From an uncultured Muribaculaceae bacterium (GTDB taxonomy: Bacteria; Bacteroidota; Bacteroidia; Bacteroidales; Muribaculaceae), in NCBI GenBank assembly GCA_910577355.1, contig CAJTMY010000025.1:1-41816 (forward strand): a stretch of DNA of 41,816 nucleotides, written 5' to 3'. Of the stretch, positions 33,280-41,816 are shown one piece after another; the first letter of the stretch is position 1; every line of letters begins with the position of its first letter. The notes under the pieces were generated by a model that was not told the DNA's origin, searched no databases, and worked only from the letters and a program-made list of their open reading frames with translations. Position numbers and translations under genes: made by a program.

Positions 33280-33906
33280 GTGAACAATCCGTTGCGACAA
33301 TTAGGAAATATCCCTGCCACGGCTGCCGCCCTCGAATCCCTCTACCCCCACATCAAGGGCGGAAACCAGAAGATCAGATCACTTGAGAGCGATAAGCAGA
33401 TTATCCGCCTCAAGAGAGGGCTTTATGTATGTAATCCGGAAGTAACCGGTATTGCACTGTCAACGGAGCTGATTGCAAATCATCTGTATGCCCCTTCATA
33501 TGTATCTATGTCAACGGCGCTGCGATATTATGGACTAATCCCCGAGGAAGTATTCGCCGTGCAATCAATGACATTAAAACATTCTCGCGATTTTGATACT
33601 CCGCTGAGCAGATTCGAATACACACATACGTCAAAGAATGCATTTTCAGTAGGATTGACTATCATCAGAAAAAAAGGATATGCATTTATAATGGCGAGTC
33701 CCGAAAAGGCTTTGTGCGACCTTATATCCGCCTCACCGCAAGTCAATCTCCGTTACCTCAAAGATGCCATAAATTATCTCGAAGAGGATATAAGAATGGA
33801 TCTTGATGACTTCAGGCAGATGAATCCGGAGATATTCGAGGAATACGCCACCGTAGGTAAAAAGACCGATTCCATACGCACGCTTATTAAATTATTGAAA
33901 CAATGA
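33280..33906 (+). CDS. AbiEi-like antitoxin/transcriptional regulator
   Basis: 208 residues from a GTG start. The N-terminal segment (about 1-55, ATAAALESLYPHIKGGNQKIRSLESDKQIIRLKRGLYV) is the winged-helix DNA-binding domain of AbiEi antitoxins; the rest (PSYVSMSTALRYYGLIPE, FSVGLTIIRKKGYAFIMASPEKALCDLI) is the antitoxin domain. It partners AbiEii (ATGA overlap). AbiEi proteins repress their own promoter by binding inverted repeats, which fits the palindrome upstream. The GTG lies only 5 bp after the -7 box, so the transcript would have almost no leader. Confidence 0.92.
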   Translation: MNNPLRQLGNIPATAAALESLYPHIKGGNQKIRSLESDKQIIRLKRGLYVCNPEVTGIALSTELIANHLYAPSYVSMSTALRYYGLIPEEVFAVQSMTLKHSRDFDTPLSRFEYTHTSKNAFSVGLTIIRKKGYAFIMASPEKALCDLISASPQVNLRYLKDAINYLEEDIRMDLDDFRQMNPEIFEEYATVGKKTDSIRTLIKLLKQ

Positions 33907-34730
33907 AAAATGGCATTTATGACAGCATGCTGTCAGCATACGATCTTTCTACCGAACAGCGCAAACGCAATGCGGTCTTTGAAGTAAATCAGCAGATTAT
34001 ACTTGCTGGACTTCACAACGGCGGTTTTTTTGATGTAGCTGCGTTCTATGGAGGTACCTGCCTCCGCATTTTCCATGGGCTGCAACGTTTTAGCGAGGAT
34101 ATGGATTTCTCGCTCCTCGAGCCCGATGCCGACTTCGATTTTACGAAGTATTTTCGCCCAATAATCGAAGCATTTGCCTTGGTAGGCAGAGAAGTTGAGA
34201 TAACAAAGAAAAGCAAAAATAATTTCGGGCGAGTGGAATCTGCGTTTCTAAAAGATAATACAGATGTGTATGATGTATCTTTTCAGACAGATAAATCCAT
34301 CAAGATAAAGATAGAAGTCGATACACAGCCGCCGCTGAATTTCAAAACCGAGCAAAAACTATTGCTGCAGCCCTATTCTTTTATGACCCGCTGTTTCACC
34401 CTTTCCGATCTTTTTGCCGGTAAAATGCATGCTTTGGTTTACAGGACATGGAAGAATCGCGTTAAAGGACGCGACTGGTATGACTTCGAGTGGTACGTCA
34501 GACATAAAGTGCCATTAGGCTTTACACATCTTGCCGAACGTGCACTACAATTCAATAATGAAGTCCTCGATCGTGAGTCTTTCATCGCTATACTGAAAGA
34601 AAGGCTTGCTTCGGCAAACATGAATCAGGTAAAAAACGATGTACTCCCATTCGTGAGAGATCCCCGCGAGCTTGATATATGGTCAAACGACTACTTCTTA
34701 CAGTTGGCCGATATGATGGTATTTGAATAA
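33903..34730 (+). CDS. AbiEii-like nucleotidyltransferase toxin
   Basis: 275 residues; family DUF1814. The core FYGGTCLRIFHGLQRFSEDMDFSLL (about 43-67) contains the GG motif and the acidic D-x-D-like pair of the nucleotidyltransferase active site; KIKIEVDTQPPLNF and FAGKMHALVYR.W..RVKGRDWYDFEWY follow. AbiEii toxins modify RNA or nucleotides and cause growth arrest during phage infection, held in check by AbiEi. Start overlaps the antitoxin stop by 4 bp. AT-rich relative to the T9SS genes, suggesting transfer. Confidence 0.92.
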   Translation: MKNGIYDSMLSAYDLSTEQRKRNAVFEVNQQIILAGLHNGGFFDVAAFYGGTCLRIFHGLQRFSEDMDFSLLEPDADFDFTKYFRPIIEAFALVGREVEITKKSKNNFGRVESAFLKDNTDVYDVSFQTDKSIKIKIEVDTQPPLNFKTEQKLLLQPYSFMTRCFTLSDLFAGKMHALVYRTWKNRVKGRDWYDFEWYVRHKVPLGFTHLAERALQFNNEVLDRESFIAILKERLASANMNQVKNDVLPFVRDPRELDIWSNDYFLQLADMMVFE

Positions 34731-34733
34731 ATC

Positions 34734-34760
34734 GGGGCGAGCCTTCCATAGACTCGCCCC
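34734..34760. terminator. Hairpin between convergent abiEii and slyD-like genes
   Basis: GGGGCGAG (34734-34741) pairs with CTCGCCCC (34753-34760) across an 11-nt loop, right after the abiEii stop and 27 bp from the slyD-like stop. Could serve both strands; U runs are weak. Confidence 0.65.
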
Positions 34761-34787
34761 CGACTTTGATGATTACAATATCGGCGA

Positions 34788-35360
34788 TCAGTGGCAGCCG
34801 TTGCAGCCGCCGCCGTTGCAGCCGTCTTCACAGCTGGTGTGGTCGCAGCCACAGCCGCAACCGCCCTCGCCGTTCACAAACTTTATCTCCTCGGGAGTGG
34901 CCTCGCGTACAGTCTGCACCTTACCCTTGAAGCGCACCGTGCAGCCGGCGAGAGGATGATTAAAGTCCATTTTCACCATCTTCGGGCCTACCTCCATCAC
35001 CTTGCCTATCACACGCATGCCGTCGGCGGTCATCATGGGCAGGGCATTGCCTACTTTCACCATCTCGGAGTCAAACTTGCCGTCTACCTCGAATACCTCC
35101 TTCTCCAACTCCACGTAGTATTCTTCGCTGCGCTGGCCGAAAGCCTGCTCGGGTGTGGCGGTCACATCGTACTCATAGCCCTGCTCCTTGCCCTCGATAT
35201 CCTGTGCAAGAGGCACCACAAGTCCGTGTGTGACGCCGAATACAATCGCTTCGGGTTCTTTTTCATCGGTCTGGTGCACGAGTTCTTCCGTGCCGTCGGG
35301 GTTCACCTTGTAGAGGTCGTAGACAAGCTCTATGTATTTGCCTGGTTCGATTTTTTCCAT
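34788..35360 (-). CDS. SlyD-like FKBP-type peptidyl-prolyl isomerase
   Basis: 190 residues, cytoplasmic. The opening (KYIELVYDLYKVNPDGTEELVHQT) and the insert-type segment (YVELEKEVFE) with MKMDFNHPLAG near 125 fit the SlyD group of FKBP isomerases, which combine proline isomerase and chaperone activity. The C-terminus is a Cys/His/Gly-rich tail (about 165-190, GCGCGCDHTSCEDGCNGG...), the SlyD-type metal-binding tail, usually selective for nickel. It appears separately transcribed; the next minus-strand gene ends 54 bp upstream. Confidence 0.93.
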   Translation of the reverse strand: MEKIEPGKYIELVYDLYKVNPDGTEELVHQTDEKEPEAIVFGVTHGLVVPLAQDIEGKEQGYEYDVTATPEQAFGQRSEEYYVELEKEVFEVDGKFDSEMVKVGNALPMMTADGMRVIGKVMEVGPKMVKMDFNHPLAGCTVRFKGKVQTVREATPEEIKFVNGEGGCGCGCDHTSCEDGCNGGGCNGCH

Positions 35361-35414
35361 AATATTATTAAGTTATGTAATTACAACAATACTTGCGACT
35401 GATGGTTGCGGGCA

Positions 35415-37091
35415 TCAGTCTTCGTTTTCATCATTGATTTTTTCAATTATTATATTCTCTTCTTCTGGCGTGGCTATGGCAAAGTTCACACTGCTTGCAG
35501 TCTCACCACTGTCACCATGAACATAGGCATACAGGCTGCCCTTGCGCAGCAGGCACAGAAAGCGATCCGCCCCCTTGTGTGTCGATGCCACCTCGGTGAA
35601 GCCCTTGGCCTTCAGCCCGGCCACCACAGCCTCGTTGCCCTCGCTGCCCCATAGTGGATACTCGGTATCGATGCTTACGCACAACTCGTTGAGATACGAC
35701 TCCGGATTCCAGCCGTACACCTTCGTATAGTCGTACGGATCGGAGTTGGCATAGCGCCACTGTCCTATGTTCTCGGTGAAATAGGCAGTCACATTCATGG
35801 CATATCTGTAGCCGTCTACCGAGAGGTCGCCCAGACTCTCCTCTTTAGTCGATATATAATCTTCGGCATTGCCCGACAAATACCGCGAGGCCTGATTGCC
35901 GAGGCGGTAACGTGCCAGCCCCTCGCTGTTGATCATGTCGATAAGCGAGTTTACCACAGCCTGTACATCGAAATATTCTGAACATAGCACCTCCGCACCG
36001 GTATAGAACGACGAGTTATAGTCGGCATACTCAACCTTGGAGCGCTGCTTGCCATCCTTGTCAAACACGATATAGCTGTCGCCGTCGAGGGTGAAGAGCC
36101 CGAACGGCTCTTCATTATGCACCCACTTGTAGTCGCCAAGGTCGTGCAGTTCCTCGCCGTCGCGGCCATATATGGCCGCACCTTTGTCATTTCCGGCAAG
36201 GAATCCGTCACCGAGAAAGTTTATGTAGGAGAAGCGCGGACGCAGTATCTGCTCATTGTCGGCAAATGCCATCAGGCCGCAGTCAAAGTCCTCGGTGAAA
36301 TATATGTAGCAGCGGTCATCATATTCGTGGATGTATTTCACTTTGGCGGGGCACTTGTGCTCCTCTCCGTCGGGTACGGAGACAAATATCACACGCCCGT
36401 CGTCATTCTTTGCGGGTATGCGTCCTGATTTCACATTGTACGACAACGGCTCATAGCCTTTCTTGAGCGACATCACCTGATCGCCGTTGCGGTCAATTAT
36501 ATGGTACCGGTCATCGTCGCCGCGTTTCTGATATACCACGGCATAGCCTTCGCTGAAATATGCGGCGCCGTCGTATTTCGGAGCTATCACATACTCGCCC
36601 GAAGTATCGGCAAAACCGTATCTGCCCTCGGCGTCGCCAACAAGAAGCAGCCCCTCGTGGAATGTATTCTGCGCGCGGGTTATCTCCACACCCTTGTACG
36701 GCTCGAGAACAAACCGCGTCTCGCCTTTCCTGTCCACTACCGATATCCGCTCGCGCTGCCGCACCACCGGTATCAGCTCGCCCTCGCCGCAATAACCCGA
36801 GGCCGCGAGATCCTCGCACAACGCTTCGGGGCGGCGACCGTCGCCCACCGAGTAGAGCGTGTAGAAATCTCCTTCCTTCACGCTGAACAGGCCGTTGACC
36901 ACTGCCGACGGCTTTTCCTTGAATTCGTCGGCCATGATAATCTCGCCGTCCGGAGCAATAAATCCCCAGTCATCATCCTTGTCGACCTTGACGGCTATAT
37001 AGTCGGGCGTGAGCGTATCGGGCGCGGTATTGCAGGCGCCGGGAACGGCCGCAAGCGCCACTGCTGTGAGAATTCGGGCTATGGTTTTCAT
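35415..37091 (-). CDS. WG-repeat lipoprotein
   Basis: 558 residues from ATG 37089-37091 (an in-frame ATG at 37103 is possible but gives a poorer signal peptide). Signal with lipobox VPGAC (Cys about 20). The body consists of WG (KWG-like) repeats: DDWGFIAPDGEIIMADEF, EGRYGFADTSGEYVIAPKYDGAAYFSEGYAVV, DCGLMAFADNEQILRPRFSYI. The C-terminal part (about 390-540) is unrelated and unknown. WG repeats are thought to form protein-binding beta structures; no enzyme function is visible. It is the last gene of the run starting at lysS, 18 bp after the MBL gene. Confidence 0.88.
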   Translation of the reverse strand: MKTIARILTAVALAAVPGACNTAPDTLTPDYIAVKVDKDDDWGFIAPDGEIIMADEFKEKPSAVVNGLFSVKEGDFYTLYSVGDGRRPEALCEDLAASGYCGEGELIPVVRQRERISVVDRKGETRFVLEPYKGVEITRAQNTFHEGLLLVGDAEGRYGFADTSGEYVIAPKYDGAAYFSEGYAVVYQKRGDDDRYHIIDRNGDQVMSLKKGYEPLSYNVKSGRIPAKNDDGRVIFVSVPDGEEHKCPAKVKYIHEYDDRCYIYFTEDFDCGLMAFADNEQILRPRFSYINFLGDGFLAGNDKGAAIYGRDGEELHDLGDYKWVHNEEPFGLFTLDGDSYIVFDKDGKQRSKVEYADYNSSFYTGAEVLCSEYFDVQAVVNSLIDMINSEGLARYRLGNQASRYLSGNAEDYISTKEESLGDLSVDGYRYAMNVTAYFTENIGQWRYANSDPYDYTKVYGWNPESYLNELCVSIDTEYPLWGSEGNEAVVAGLKAKGFTEVASTHKGADRFLCLLRKGSLYAYVHGDSGETASSVNFAIATPEEENIIIEKINDENED

Positions 37092-37109
37092 TATCGGAAG
37101 CATTTAAGG

Positions 37110-38114
37110 TTAACCAAGTATATAAAGATCTGATGAACGGAAGCGCGGCAGGGCCGATAGATACACCGATCCCGGAGGTATCTGGGCGGATGATGGCGCC
37201 GGCAGCACCGATATGGTGCGCAAAGCGTTGAGGACGGTAGCCACGGCTGTCTCGGGGGTATTGTTGTCATCGCTCAGGTGACACAGGAATATATGCGTGA
37301 GCGACACACGGTACGTGTCGGTAAGATATCGGGCCGTGTCCGAGTTGCACATATGCCCGCGCGGCGAGCGTATGCGCGCCTTCAGGTACTCGGGATATTT
37401 GCCTTTCTCGAGCATCATGTCATCGTAGTTGGCCTCGATCATCAGCGCGTTGGCACGCCGCATATAATAATCGGCGCGCTCGGTTATCACACCCATGTCG
37501 GTGGCGATGACAAATGTTGTGGCGCCAAGGGTAAACGAAAAACCTACGTTATCGGTACCGTCGTGCGAGGTATCGAACGGCACCACGGTCATATCGCCGA
37601 ATGTATATTCATGTTCCTTGTATATGGGCGAATGATACTCGGATATGCGGCGTGATATGTTGTGCCGCCGCAGCACACCCTCGATGGTGCGCGGCGTGCA
37701 GTACAGCCGCATGTGCGGATTGCGCCTCAGCAGCGCATACGAGTAGCGCACATGGTCGGCATGGTCGTGCGTGAGCAGTATGCCCTTGATGGTTCGCATA
37801 TCTATGCCGTTGCGGCCCAGCTCGGCGGTGACGAAGTTGTTGTCCACACCACCGTCCACCAGCAGCCCACCCGCCGGAGTGCCCACATACGAACAGTTGC
37901 CGCTGCTGCCCGAGCCAAACGATATGAAACGTATCTTCGGCACTGCACGGGCAAAACGCTCCTCCACCACAAACTCGTCGGTGACGCCCGCCGCATTGTC
38001 GCTTTCGCCCGGAATGACCTCGAATACATGCCCCGAGGCCTGTTCGCCTTCGACAAACAGGCTTGGCAGATCCTCTATGGGGCGGGTCGATCGGCGGTTG
38101 TAGCGTTTTGCCAT
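37110..38114 (-). CDS. MBL-fold metallo-hydrolase (YycJ/WalJ-like)
   Basis: 334 residues. After a variable N-terminus of about 60 residues comes the metallo-beta-lactamase fold: FISFGSGSSGNCSYVGT, the metal-binding THDHADH (about 113-119), a TSHDGTDNVGFSF segment, ATDMG, GHMCNSDTA and FLCHLSDDNNTPE. This pattern fits the YycJ/WalJ family, linked in other bacteria to DNA processing and cell-wall coordination. The last 50 residues or so are not typical. The Arg-rich start MAKRYNRRSTRP may be an extension. Confidence 0.9.
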   Translation of the reverse strand: MAKRYNRRSTRPIEDLPSLFVEGEQASGHVFEVIPGESDNAAGVTDEFVVEERFARAVPKIRFISFGSGSSGNCSYVGTPAGGLLVDGGVDNNFVTAELGRNGIDMRTIKGILLTHDHADHVRYSYALLRRNPHMRLYCTPRTIEGVLRRHNISRRISEYHSPIYKEHEYTFGDMTVVPFDTSHDGTDNVGFSFTLGATTFVIATDMGVITERADYYMRRANALMIEANYDDMMLEKGKYPEYLKARIRSPRGHMCNSDTARYLTDTYRVSLTHIFLCHLSDDNNTPETAVATVLNALRTISVLPAPSSAQIPPGSVYLSALPRFRSSDLYILG

Positions 38115-38133
38115 ACTCCGTGTAAGCTTCGCC

Positions 38134-38862
38134 TCAGCGGCTCAGCAGAAATATCGTTGGGATTTTGGAATAATCGTATTTTCTGGTTTTCCACGCCGAC
38201 ACCGGAGCGGTGATGATACTCTCGCGCGTGCCGGTGATGTCCGAGGCCACACACAGCAGCATGTCGCCGGGCAGCTCGCGGCACAGCTCGGCTATAAGCT
38301 TGTTGTTGCGGTAGGGAGTCTCGATGAATATCTGTGTCTGGCGCCGGCTGCGTATCTCGCGCTCCATGTCGCGCAGGGATGCCGACCGAGCCTTGGCCTC
38401 GATGGGCAGATAGCCGCGGAAGGCGAAACACTGGCCGTTGAAGCCCGACGCCATAAGCGACAGCAATATGCTTGACGGCCCTACAAGGGGCACAACCCGT
38501 ATGCCACGGCGCTGCGCGGCGGCCACAAGATCCGACCCGGGGTCGGCCACCGCCGGGCAACCCGCCTCCGACAGCACACCCACCGCCTCGCCAAATTCTG
38601 TGATCGGGCGCAGCATATCGTCGACCTCACCCGCAGGCGTATGCTCCGAAAGCTCCGTAAAGCTGAGGTCATCAATGACAATATCGCGCGAAGCCGCGCG
38701 CAGAAAGCGGCGGGCCGACCGCAGGTTCTCCACCACAAAGTGACGGATCCCCTTCAGCAGCTCTATGTTGGCGGCCGGCATCACATACTCCGGCTCCCCG
38801 TCGCCAAGTGTGACGGGGAAAAGATACAGGGCCGGTGCGGGATGCTCGGTTGTCATGTTCAA
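38134..38862 (-). CDS. RsmI-like SAM-dependent methyltransferase (tetrapyrrole-methylase fold)
   Basis: 242 residues. LYLFPVTLGD at the start, VGVLSEAGCPAVADPGSDLVAAA (about 92-115), VPLVGPSSILLSLMASGFNGQCFAFRGYLP (about 122-152) and IFIETPYRN are hallmarks of the RsmI branch, whose classic member 2'-O-methylates C1402 of 16S rRNA. This shorter form is a common Bacteroidota paralogue, so the exact substrate is not certain. It starts inside the gpsA stop (ATGA overlap), indicating translational coupling. Confidence 0.9.
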   Translation of the reverse strand: MNMTTEHPAPALYLFPVTLGDGEPEYVMPAANIELLKGIRHFVVENLRSARRFLRAASRDIVIDDLSFTELSEHTPAGEVDDMLRPITEFGEAVGVLSEAGCPAVADPGSDLVAAAQRRGIRVVPLVGPSSILLSLMASGFNGQCFAFRGYLPIEAKARSASLRDMEREIRSRRQTQIFIETPYRNNKLIAELCRELPGDMLLCVASDITGTRESIITAPVSAWKTRKYDYSKIPTIFLLSR

Positions 38863-39857
38863 CTGAATGATTCTGCCATGCGCATCAAAGCCTTGGTGGC
38901 CGGCACATGACGGTAAAGTATGTCATATACCGCATCGAGGATAGGCATATCCACCTTGAAGTCGCGGTTGATGTCGGTTATGCACTTGGCGGCGTAGTAG
39001 CCCTCGGCCGTCTGTTCCATCTCCATGCGGGCGGCGGTCACCGAGTAGCCCTTGCCTATCATCGACCCGAAATTGTGGTTGCGCGAGAAGCGCGAATAGG
39101 CAGTCACGAGCAGATCGCCGAGATACACCGAGTCGCATATCTGCCGCTTGGCCGGCGCGGCGGCGTCCACAAAACGGGCCATCTCGCGTATAGCGTTGGA
39201 TATGAGCATCGCCGAGAAGTTGTCGCCACGCTTCATGCCGTGGATTATGCCCGCAGCTATGGCGTATACGTTCTTGAGCACGGCGGCATACTCGATGCCC
39301 TCCACATCGCCCGAGATGATGGCATGCGTGTGCTTGCCGGCGATGAGCGAGGCAAACTGATTGGCCAGATCGGCATCGTGGCATCCTATCGTGAGATACG
39401 ACGGCCGGTCGAGAGCCACCTCCTCGGCATGGCACGGGCCGGAGATCACAAGTTCGCGACGCCCCGCCACTCCGAATTTCTCTATCATGTAATCGGTGAT
39501 GAGTACATTCTCGTCAGGCACGATGCCCTTGATGGCCGATACGATGGTCTTCGACGATATGTCGGCGCTTATCTTGTCTGTATGGCTCTTGAAATAAGGC
39601 GACGGCATGGCGAGCAGCAGCACATCGGCCTCGGAACACACATGGTTGATATCCGACGAGAATTCGATACGAGATGTGTCGAACGTCACATCGGTGAGAT
39701 AGGCCGGATTATGACCCAGCCGCAGAAACTCCTCTATGCGGTCGTCGCGGCGCATATACCACATCAGCGAGCCGCAGTTCTGCAGCAGTATCTTGGCCAG
39801 GGCTGTCGCCCAGCTGCCGCCTCCGAGTATGGCTACTTTACCTAATGAGTTGACCAT
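38859..39857 (-). CDS. gpsA: NAD(P)-dependent glycerol-3-phosphate dehydrogenase
   Basis: 332 residues. Rossmann start KVAILGGGSWATALAKIL (about 7-24), then a MPSPYF segment, SAIKGIVPDENVL with the family Lys, SGPCHAEEVALDRPSYLTIG, the KNVYAIAAGIIHGMKRGDNF catalytic/structural segment and a C-terminal AYSRFSRNHNFGSMIGKG. It reduces dihydroxyacetone phosphate to sn-glycerol 3-phosphate for phospholipid synthesis, in the cytoplasm. It lies 10 bp after lysS, an order common in Bacteroidales. Confidence 0.97.
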   Translation of the reverse strand: MVNSLGKVAILGGGSWATALAKILLQNCGSLMWYMRRDDRIEEFLRLGHNPAYLTDVTFDTSRIEFSSDINHVCSEADVLLLAMPSPYFKSHTDKISADISSKTIVSAIKGIVPDENVLITDYMIEKFGVAGRRELVISGPCHAEEVALDRPSYLTIGCHDADLANQFASLIAGKHTHAIISGDVEGIEYAAVLKNVYAIAAGIIHGMKRGDNFSAMLISNAIREMARFVDAAAPAKRQICDSVYLGDLLVTAYSRFSRNHNFGSMIGKGYSVTAARMEMEQTAEGYYAAKCITDINRDFKVDMPILDAVYDILYRHVPATKALMRMAESFS

Positions 39858-39867
39858 GGCATACCTG

Positions 39868-41601
39868 TTATTTTACAGTCGCATCGATCCACTCCTGTAT
39901 TTGCTGCGGCGTGGGGTTCTTGAGACCGAGTTTGAATTTCTTGTTGATGCCGCACAGATCCTGGAAAAGCTTTCCGGCCACCTGCGATGCGAGTGCGGCG
40001 GCAGTGAGTACGCCGGCCTTCTGCAACGGAGCCACCCACTCCTCGGGCACACCCAGTGCTGTGTAGGCCTCGGGCTTGTCGCGCTTCTCCACCTTTTCGG
40101 GGCGCATCGTCGGGAAGAACAGCACCTCCTGTATGGCTGTCTGCCCGGTCATGAGCATCACAAGGCGGTCGATACCGATGCCGATGCCCGACGTGGGAGG
40201 CATGCCGTATTCGAGAGCGCGCACAAAGTCCATGTCGATTATCATGGCCTCGTCGTCGCCCTTCTCGGCCAGACGCATCTGCTCCACGAAGCGCTCGTAT
40301 TGATCGATGGGGTCGTTGAGCTCCGAGTAGGCGTTGGCAAGCTCCTTGCCGTTCACCATCAGCTCGAAGCGCTCGGTAAGGTCGGGATTGTCGCGGTGAC
40401 GCTTCGTCAGCGGCGACATCTCTATGGGATAATCGGTGATGAACGTGGGCTGTATATACTTGCCCTCGGCTGTCTCGCCGAATATCTCGTCGATAAGCTT
40501 GCCCTTGCCCATCGTGTCGTCCACCTCGATGCCGAGCGAGCGGGCCGTGTCGCGCAGCTGCGCCTCGTCCATGCCCGATATGTCAATGCCGGTATGTGTG
40601 CGGATGGCCTCGAGCATCGGCACGCGCGGGAACGGAGCCTTGAACGATATCACATTGTCGCCTATCTTAACCTCCGTCGAGCCGTTCACCTCTATGGCTA
40701 TACGCTCGAGAAGACGCTCGGTGAAGCCCATCATCCAGTTGTAATCCTTGTAGGCCGCATAAAGCTCCATGCAGGTGAATTCCGGGTTGTGCGTGCGGTC
40801 CATACCCTCGTTGCGGAAGTTCTTGCCTATCTCGTACACACCGTCGAAGCCGCCCACTATCAGACGCTTGAGATACAGTTCCGTGGCGATGCGCATATAC
40901 ATGTCCACATCGAGAGAGTTGTGATGCGTCATGAACGGACGTGCCGACGCGCCGCCGGCTATCGTCTGCAATATAGGCGTCTCCACTTCCATGAATCCGT
41001 GCTCGTCAAAGAAGCGGCGCATCGAGTTGAGCACACGCGAGCGCTTGGTGAATATCTCCTTCACCTCGTCGTTGACTATGAGATCGACATAGCGGCGGCG
41101 GTAGCGCAGCTCGGGATCGTCGAACGCATCATACGTCACGCCGTCCTTCACCTTCACTATCGGCAGCGGGCGCAGACTCTTCGACAGCACAGTCATCGTA
41201 TCGGCATGCACTGATATCTCCCCGGTCTGCGTGCGGAACACAAAGCCCGTGAAACCCACAAAGTCGCCTATGTCGAGAAGTTTCTTGAATACAGTATTGT
41301 ACAGCTCCTTGTCATCGCCCGGACAGATGTCGTCGCGCGATATATATACCTGTATGCGGCCTTCCGAATCCTGGAGTTCAACAAACGAGGCCTTGCCCAT
41401 GATGCGGCGCTGCATTATGCGGCCGGCGATGCACACGCGGCGGCGTTCTTCGTCCTCGTCCTTGAAATTCTTCTTGATCTCACCGCTGTAAGCATCAACG
41501 GGGTATTGTGCTGCGGGATAAGGGTCTATACCCATCTGCCGCAGAGTATCAAGAGAATTTCGGCGTATGATTTCCTGTTCGCTGAGTTCGAGAATATTCA
41601 T
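39868..41601 (-). CDS. lysS: Lysyl-tRNA synthetase, class II
   Basis: 577 residues from ATG 41601 (MNILELSEQEIIRR, the usual Bacteroidota start; an in-frame ATG at 41613 is less likely). N-terminal OB-fold anticodon-binding domain (about 55-160), then class II motif 1 (SRVLNSMRRFFDEHGFMEVETPIL), motif 2 (FRNEGMDRTHNPEFTCMELY, about 257) and motif 3 (GIGIGIDRLVMLMTG, about 472). A Bacteroidota-type extension of about 70 residues follows (TALGVPEEWVAPLQKAG...). It charges tRNA-Lys and heads the lysS-gpsA-methyltransferase-MBL-WG run. Confidence 0.98.
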   Translation of the reverse strand: MNILELSEQEIIRRNSLDTLRQMGIDPYPAAQYPVDAYSGEIKKNFKDEDEERRRVCIAGRIMQRRIMGKASFVELQDSEGRIQVYISRDDICPGDDKELYNTVFKKLLDIGDFVGFTGFVFRTQTGEISVHADTMTVLSKSLRPLPIVKVKDGVTYDAFDDPELRYRRRYVDLIVNDEVKEIFTKRSRVLNSMRRFFDEHGFMEVETPILQTIAGGASARPFMTHHNSLDVDMYMRIATELYLKRLIVGGFDGVYEIGKNFRNEGMDRTHNPEFTCMELYAAYKDYNWMMGFTERLLERIAIEVNGSTEVKIGDNVISFKAPFPRVPMLEAIRTHTGIDISGMDEAQLRDTARSLGIEVDDTMGKGKLIDEIFGETAEGKYIQPTFITDYPIEMSPLTKRHRDNPDLTERFELMVNGKELANAYSELNDPIDQYERFVEQMRLAEKGDDEAMIIDMDFVRALEYGMPPTSGIGIGIDRLVMLMTGQTAIQEVLFFPTMRPEKVEKRDKPEAYTALGVPEEWVAPLQKAGVLTAAALASQVAGKLFQDLCGINKKFKLGLKNPTPQQIQEWIDATVK

Positions 41602-41629
41602 AATCGTTTCCAAAAGATAAAATTACGTG

Positions 41630-41659
41630 CAAAGTTAACAAAAAATATCCGTCTTTCAA
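41630..41659 (-). promoter_or_regulatory. lysS operon promoter
   Basis: Minus strand: TTG (41657-41659), 19-bp spacer, TAACTTTG (41630-41637), about 29 bp before the chosen lysS start. The remainder to 41816 shows nothing I can name. Confidence 0.75.
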
Positions 41660-41816
41660 AATACAACGGTTTGTTGTAGGGCCGCGACAATATATGGCTG
41701 TATAAATAAAACACAGCATTCCGCCCCATTCGTGAAGCGCGGGCGTTTAACAAACTTTTTCGCTGAAGATTCCAAATCGAAGTGCAAAACATCGTGTATG
41801 GAATAATATATTCTCC

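Noticed and set aside
1..41816. CRISPR array, tRNA or rRNA genes, IS element or recombinase gene
   Set aside because: No regularly spaced direct repeats, tRNA-like cloverleaf, rRNA segment, transposase or integrase was recognised on reading; the proposed inversion enzyme must be encoded elsewhere.

Overview
The window looks like a chromosomal segment of an anaerobic Bacteroidota, most likely Bacteroidales. It carries SusC/SusD outer-membrane pairs, a type IX secretion system (T9SS) operon with secreted proteins bearing T9SS tails, pyruvate:ferredoxin oxidoreductase, and promoters of the Bacteroidota type (TTG, about 19-22 bases, TAnnTTTG). The GC-rich housekeeping genes with an intact T9SS suggest a Muribaculaceae-like gut lineage. 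The family-level guess is inference.

Layout. 1-225: palindromic intergenic repeats. 226-5093 (minus): a SusD lipoprotein gene and a SusC gene body lacking promoter, signal peptide, TonB box and most of the plug. 5135-15715 (minus): a large T9SS-type secreted protein, a tiny lipoprotein plus serpin, and nifJ; each of these three units ends in a near-identical hairpin. 15985-18381 (plus): secreted endonuclease I with a T9SS tail. 18547-24309 (plus): promoter, leader ORF, complete SusC, SusD and terminator. 24566-25633 (minus): Fic protein. 25877-33210 (plus): porT-porP-gldK-gldL-gldM-gldN and a small membrane protein. 33280-34730 (plus): AbiEi/AbiEii toxin-antitoxin. 34788-41601 (minus): SlyD-like isomerase, then the run lysS-gpsA-methyltransferase-MBL hydrolase-WG lipoprotein.

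Most interesting signal. The two SusC/SusD units face each other about 14.4 kb apart. Homology between them starts abruptly at a 33-bp perfectly identical inverted sequence (5011-5043 and 19486-19518) encoding the conserved SVLKDAAAAS segment of the plug, and ends at matching terminators. In the truncated copy this sequence overlaps a dyad with 9-bp arms and a 9-bp spacer, as expected of a tyrosine-recombinase site. Inversion would place the promoter and N-terminus at 18547-19485 in frame on the other SusC/SusD body, so the locus reads as a two-state antigenic or substrate-specificity switch. The five protein genes between would flip with it. A terminator about 30 bp from the crossover would insulate the silent body in either orientation. 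A separate 275-bp perfect inverted repeat inside both bodies points to gene conversion or a second crossover region. No recombinase gene lies in the window.

How the genes fit together. The T9SS operon supplies the motor (GldL/GldM), the outer-membrane ring (GldK/GldN) and associated barrels (PorT, PorP); the 1515-residue protein and the endonuclease are likely clients. The large secreted protein and the lipoprotein-serpin operon share a promoter-upstream motif, suggesting shared control of surface functions. Fic and AbiE are defence or toxin-type insertions on either side of the T9SS operon, each with a strong palindrome at its promoter.
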